From NCBI GenBank assembly GCA_016189965.1, contig JACPRL010000098.1:1-6320 (forward strand): a DNA stretch of 6,320 bases. The letters run 5' to 3'. How positions within the stretch are numbered: position 1 is the first letter of the stretch; each line of letters opens with the position of its first letter. Below are positions 4,746-6,320 of this stretch, piece after piece. A program made the translations under genes and the position numbers. The stretch is from Acidobacteriota bacterium. Lineage in GTDB: Bacteria > Acidobacteriota > Terriglobia > Acidiferrales > 2-02-FULL-67-57. The notes beneath the pieces were generated by a model. That model did not search any database and was not told the DNA's origin. It saw only the letters and a list, made by a program, of their open reading frames with translations.

Positions 4746-6194
4746 ATGGCTCAAGTGCGCGTGCGCTTTGCGCCCTCGCCGACCGGCTACCTGCACGTAG
4801 GCGGGGCGCGCACGGCGCTCTTCAACTGGCTGTTCGCGCGGCAGCAGGGCGGCGTCTTCCTGCTGCGCATCGAAGACACGGACGCCGACCGCTCGCGCCC
4901 CGAGCTGACCGAGGCGGTGCTCGAGGGACTGCGCTGGCTGGAGCTGGACTGGGACGAAGGGCCCTACCACCAGTCCGAGCGCCTGCCGCTCTATCGTGCC
5001 GTGGCTGATAGGCTGCGTGCCGGCGGCCACGCCTACCCCTGCTTCTGCAAGCCCGAGGAGCTTGAGCAGCGCCGCCAGGCGGCCGAGAAGACAGGCAAGC
5101 CCTGGAAATACGATGGCCGCTGCCGGGCGCTCACCGAAGCGGACATCAAAGCGCGGGCGGGTCAGCCGCACGCGCTGCGCTTTCGCGTGCCGGAGGGGGG
5201 CGAGACGTCGTTCGACGATGTCGTCTACGGGCAGGTCAGTGTCAGCCACGACGAGATTGAAGACTTCGTGCTGCTGCGCAGCGACGCCCTGCCCACCTAC
5301 CACTTGGGCGTGGTGGCCGACGACCTCGACATGCGCATTACCCACGTCATCCGCGGCGCCGACCACCTCTCGAACACACCCAAGCAGATTCTGCTCTACC
5401 GGGCGCTGGGCGAGACGCCGCCCGTCTTCGCGCACGCCCCGCTCATCCTGGGGCCGGACCGCACCCGGCTGTCGAAGCGCCACGGGGCGACCTCGGTGAC
5501 GGCTTACGGCGAGGAAGGCTTCCTCCCGGAGGCGTTCCGCAACTTTCTGGCGCTGCTCGGGTGGTCGCCGGGCGAGGACACCGAGCTGATGCCGACCGAG
5601 GAGCTGGTGCGGCGGTTCCGGCTGGAGAACGTCGGCCGGACGAACGCCGTCTTCGACCGCTCGAAGCTGGAGTGGTTCAACGGCGAGTACCTGCGCACGC
5701 AGCCGCTCGCGCGCCTGCTGTCCTACGTCGAAGCCGAGCTGCGACGCCAGGGGTTGTGGCGGGACGAGTGGGGTCCCGAAGCTTCGGGACGCGACTGGTT
5801 CCTCCGCGCGGTCGAGATGCTCCGCCCGCGCGTGCGGCTGCTGGCCGACTTTTCGCAGTGGGCGCGCGCGTTTTTCAGCGACGCGTTCGACTACGACCCG
5901 GAGGCGGTGAAGAAGTTCCTGCGCGACGACCGCCTCGTGGAGCTGCTGCCGCAGGTGCAGGAGGCGCTGGCGGGTCTCCAAGAGTGGACGCACGATGAAA
6001 TCGAGCGGGCGGTGCGCGGCGTGGCGGAGCGCGCGGGGGTGAAGGCGGCGCTCGTCATCAACGCCGCCCGCGTCGGCGTCACCGGCCAAGCCGTGGCCCC
6101 GCCTCTCTTCACGACGATGGAGCTGCTCGGGCAGAAGACAGTCGTCAGCCGCTTGCAGCGGCTAGTGAACCAGTTGCCCGCGCTGACGCGCTAG
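4746..6194 (+). CDS. gltX: Glutamyl-tRNA synthetase
   Basis: GltX is a cytoplasmic class I aminoacyl-tRNA synthetase that attaches glutamate to tRNA(Glu) using ATP. The protein has 482 residues, normal for bacterial GluRS. The N-terminus MAQVRVRFAPSPTGYLHVGG carries the HIGH-type signature as HVGG (17-20). IEDTD at 42-46 and RGADHLSNT near 203-211 are Rossmann-fold motifs. LSKRH at 242-246 is the KMSKS equivalent. A zinc-binding pattern Cys99-x-Cys101, Tyr122, Cys126 matches the spacing of E. coli Cys98, Cys100, Tyr121, Cys125. The helical anticodon-binding domain runs from about 310 to the end and includes INAARVGVTGQAVAPPLFTT. The ATG at 4746 is chosen over an in-frame TTG at 4707 because that TTG is the first three bases of the -35 box and adds 13 non-conserved residues. 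Whether the enzyme also charges tRNA(Gln) cannot be decided here; no gatCAB genes are in the window. A perfect 18-bp palindrome lies in frame at codons 343-349. Confidence 0.97.
   Translation: MAQVRVRFAPSPTGYLHVGGARTALFNWLFARQQGGVFLLRIEDTDADRSRPELTEAVLEGLRWLELDWDEGPYHQSERLPLYRAVADRLRAGGHAYPCFCKPEELEQRRQAAEKTGKPWKYDGRCRALTEADIKARAGQPHALRFRVPEGGETSFDDVVYGQVSVSHDEIEDFVLLRSDALPTYHLGVVADDLDMRITHVIRGADHLSNTPKQILLYRALGETPPVFAHAPLILGPDRTRLSKRHGATSVTAYGEEGFLPEAFRNFLALLGWSPGEDTELMPTEELVRRFRLENVGRTNAVFDRSKLEWFNGEYLRTQPLARLLSYVEAELRRQGLWRDEWGPEASGRDWFLRAVEMLRPRVRLLADFSQWARAFFSDAFDYDPEAVKKFLRDDRLVELLPQVQEALAGLQEWTHDEIERAVRGVAERAGVKAALVINAARVGVTGQAVAPPLFTTMELLGQKTVVSRLQRLVNQLPALTR
5773..5790. repeat. Perfect 18-bp palindrome within the gltX reading frame
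   Basis: GTCCCGAAGCTTCGGGAC is its own reverse complement over all 18 bases. It encodes part of a GPEASGRD segment between LWRDEW and WFLRAVEMLRP, at the surface-type junction in the anticodon-binding region where GluRS length varies. It could be a small palindromic element tolerated in frame, a protein-binding site, or chance in GC-rich DNA. Only one copy is present in the window. Confidence 0.6.
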
Positions 6195-6217
6195 CCCGCC
6201 ACGATATCTAGCACCAT

Positions 6218-6320
6218 GCTGAAAAAACCGCGCGCTGGCATTCCGAGCGAAGCGAGGAATATGCTTGTTTGCTGCAGCGCCATGGAGAAAAGCAGATTCC
6301 TCACCGCCAAGGCAGGCAAG
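6218..6320. repeat. Second copy of the palindromic intergenic repeat, truncated by the window edge
   Basis: It begins 23 bases after the gltX stop with TGCTGAAAAA (compare 416..425). It then has the palindromic core CATTCCGAGCGAAGCGAGGAAT (6239..6260 in two halves, with ATTCC pairing with GGAAT) and ends at the edge with a 33-base segment (6288..6320) that matches 547..579 at 30 positions. Orientation is the same as the first copy. The middle portion is shorter and diverged. No gene is visible in 6195..6320, and the element may serve as the 3' end structure of the gltX mRNA. Confidence 0.7.

Noticed and set aside
4740..6089. A 449-codon minus-strand open frame antisense to gltX
   Set aside because: It is in the codon-aligned antisense register of gltX, is Arg/Ala/Leu-rich and has no domain. 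It is a composition effect.

Overview
The window is a GC-rich stretch of bacterial chromosome holding four protein genes and several intergenic repeats. There are no RNA genes, CRISPR arrays, phage genes or transposase genes. Small palindromic intergenic elements built around CATTCCGAGCGAAGCGAGGAAT, the high GC content and the gene style suggest an acidobacterium or a similar environmental lineage. That assignment is inference; no gene here is a decisive taxonomic marker.

Layout from left to right: (1) On the minus strand at the left edge lie the first 100 codons of fabH (ketoacyl-ACP synthase III), with a clear ribosome binding site and a plausible promoter. (2) An intergenic gap of about 310 bp is two-thirds filled by a palindromic repeat element of roughly 200 bp with CTGAAAAA / TTTTTCAG ends. 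(3) A minus-strand OsmC-family peroxidase/organic hydroperoxide reductase-like gene follows. (4) A gap of about 150 bp is almost entirely an unusual hairpin-forming array of 8-bp units. (5) A very large minus-strand gene of 1139 codons encodes a membrane-anchored, three-GAF, GGDEF plus HD-GYP c-di-GMP enzyme. (6) A 152-bp divergent intergenic region carries two back-to-back promoter candidates whose -35 boxes almost touch. (7) gltX (glutamyl-tRNA synthetase) lies on the plus strand and appears to be transcribed as a leaderless or nearly leaderless mRNA; its reading frame contains a perfect 18-bp palindrome. (8) After gltX, a second, truncated copy of the palindromic repeat family runs off the right edge.

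The genes do not form an obvious single pathway. FabH starts fatty-acid synthesis, the OsmC protein detoxifies peroxides, the GGDEF/HD-GYP protein would both make and degrade c-di-GMP in response to signals, and GltX charges tRNA. The three minus-strand genes are co-directional but separated by repeat-rich gaps, so they need not be one operon. The points most worth a second look are the GGDEF/HD-GYP bifunctional sensor with every visible catalytic and inhibitory motif intact, the divergent promoter pair with leaderless gltX, the inverted array of 8-bp repeats, and the in-frame palindrome in gltX. I see no convincing evidence of a wholly new multi-gene system.
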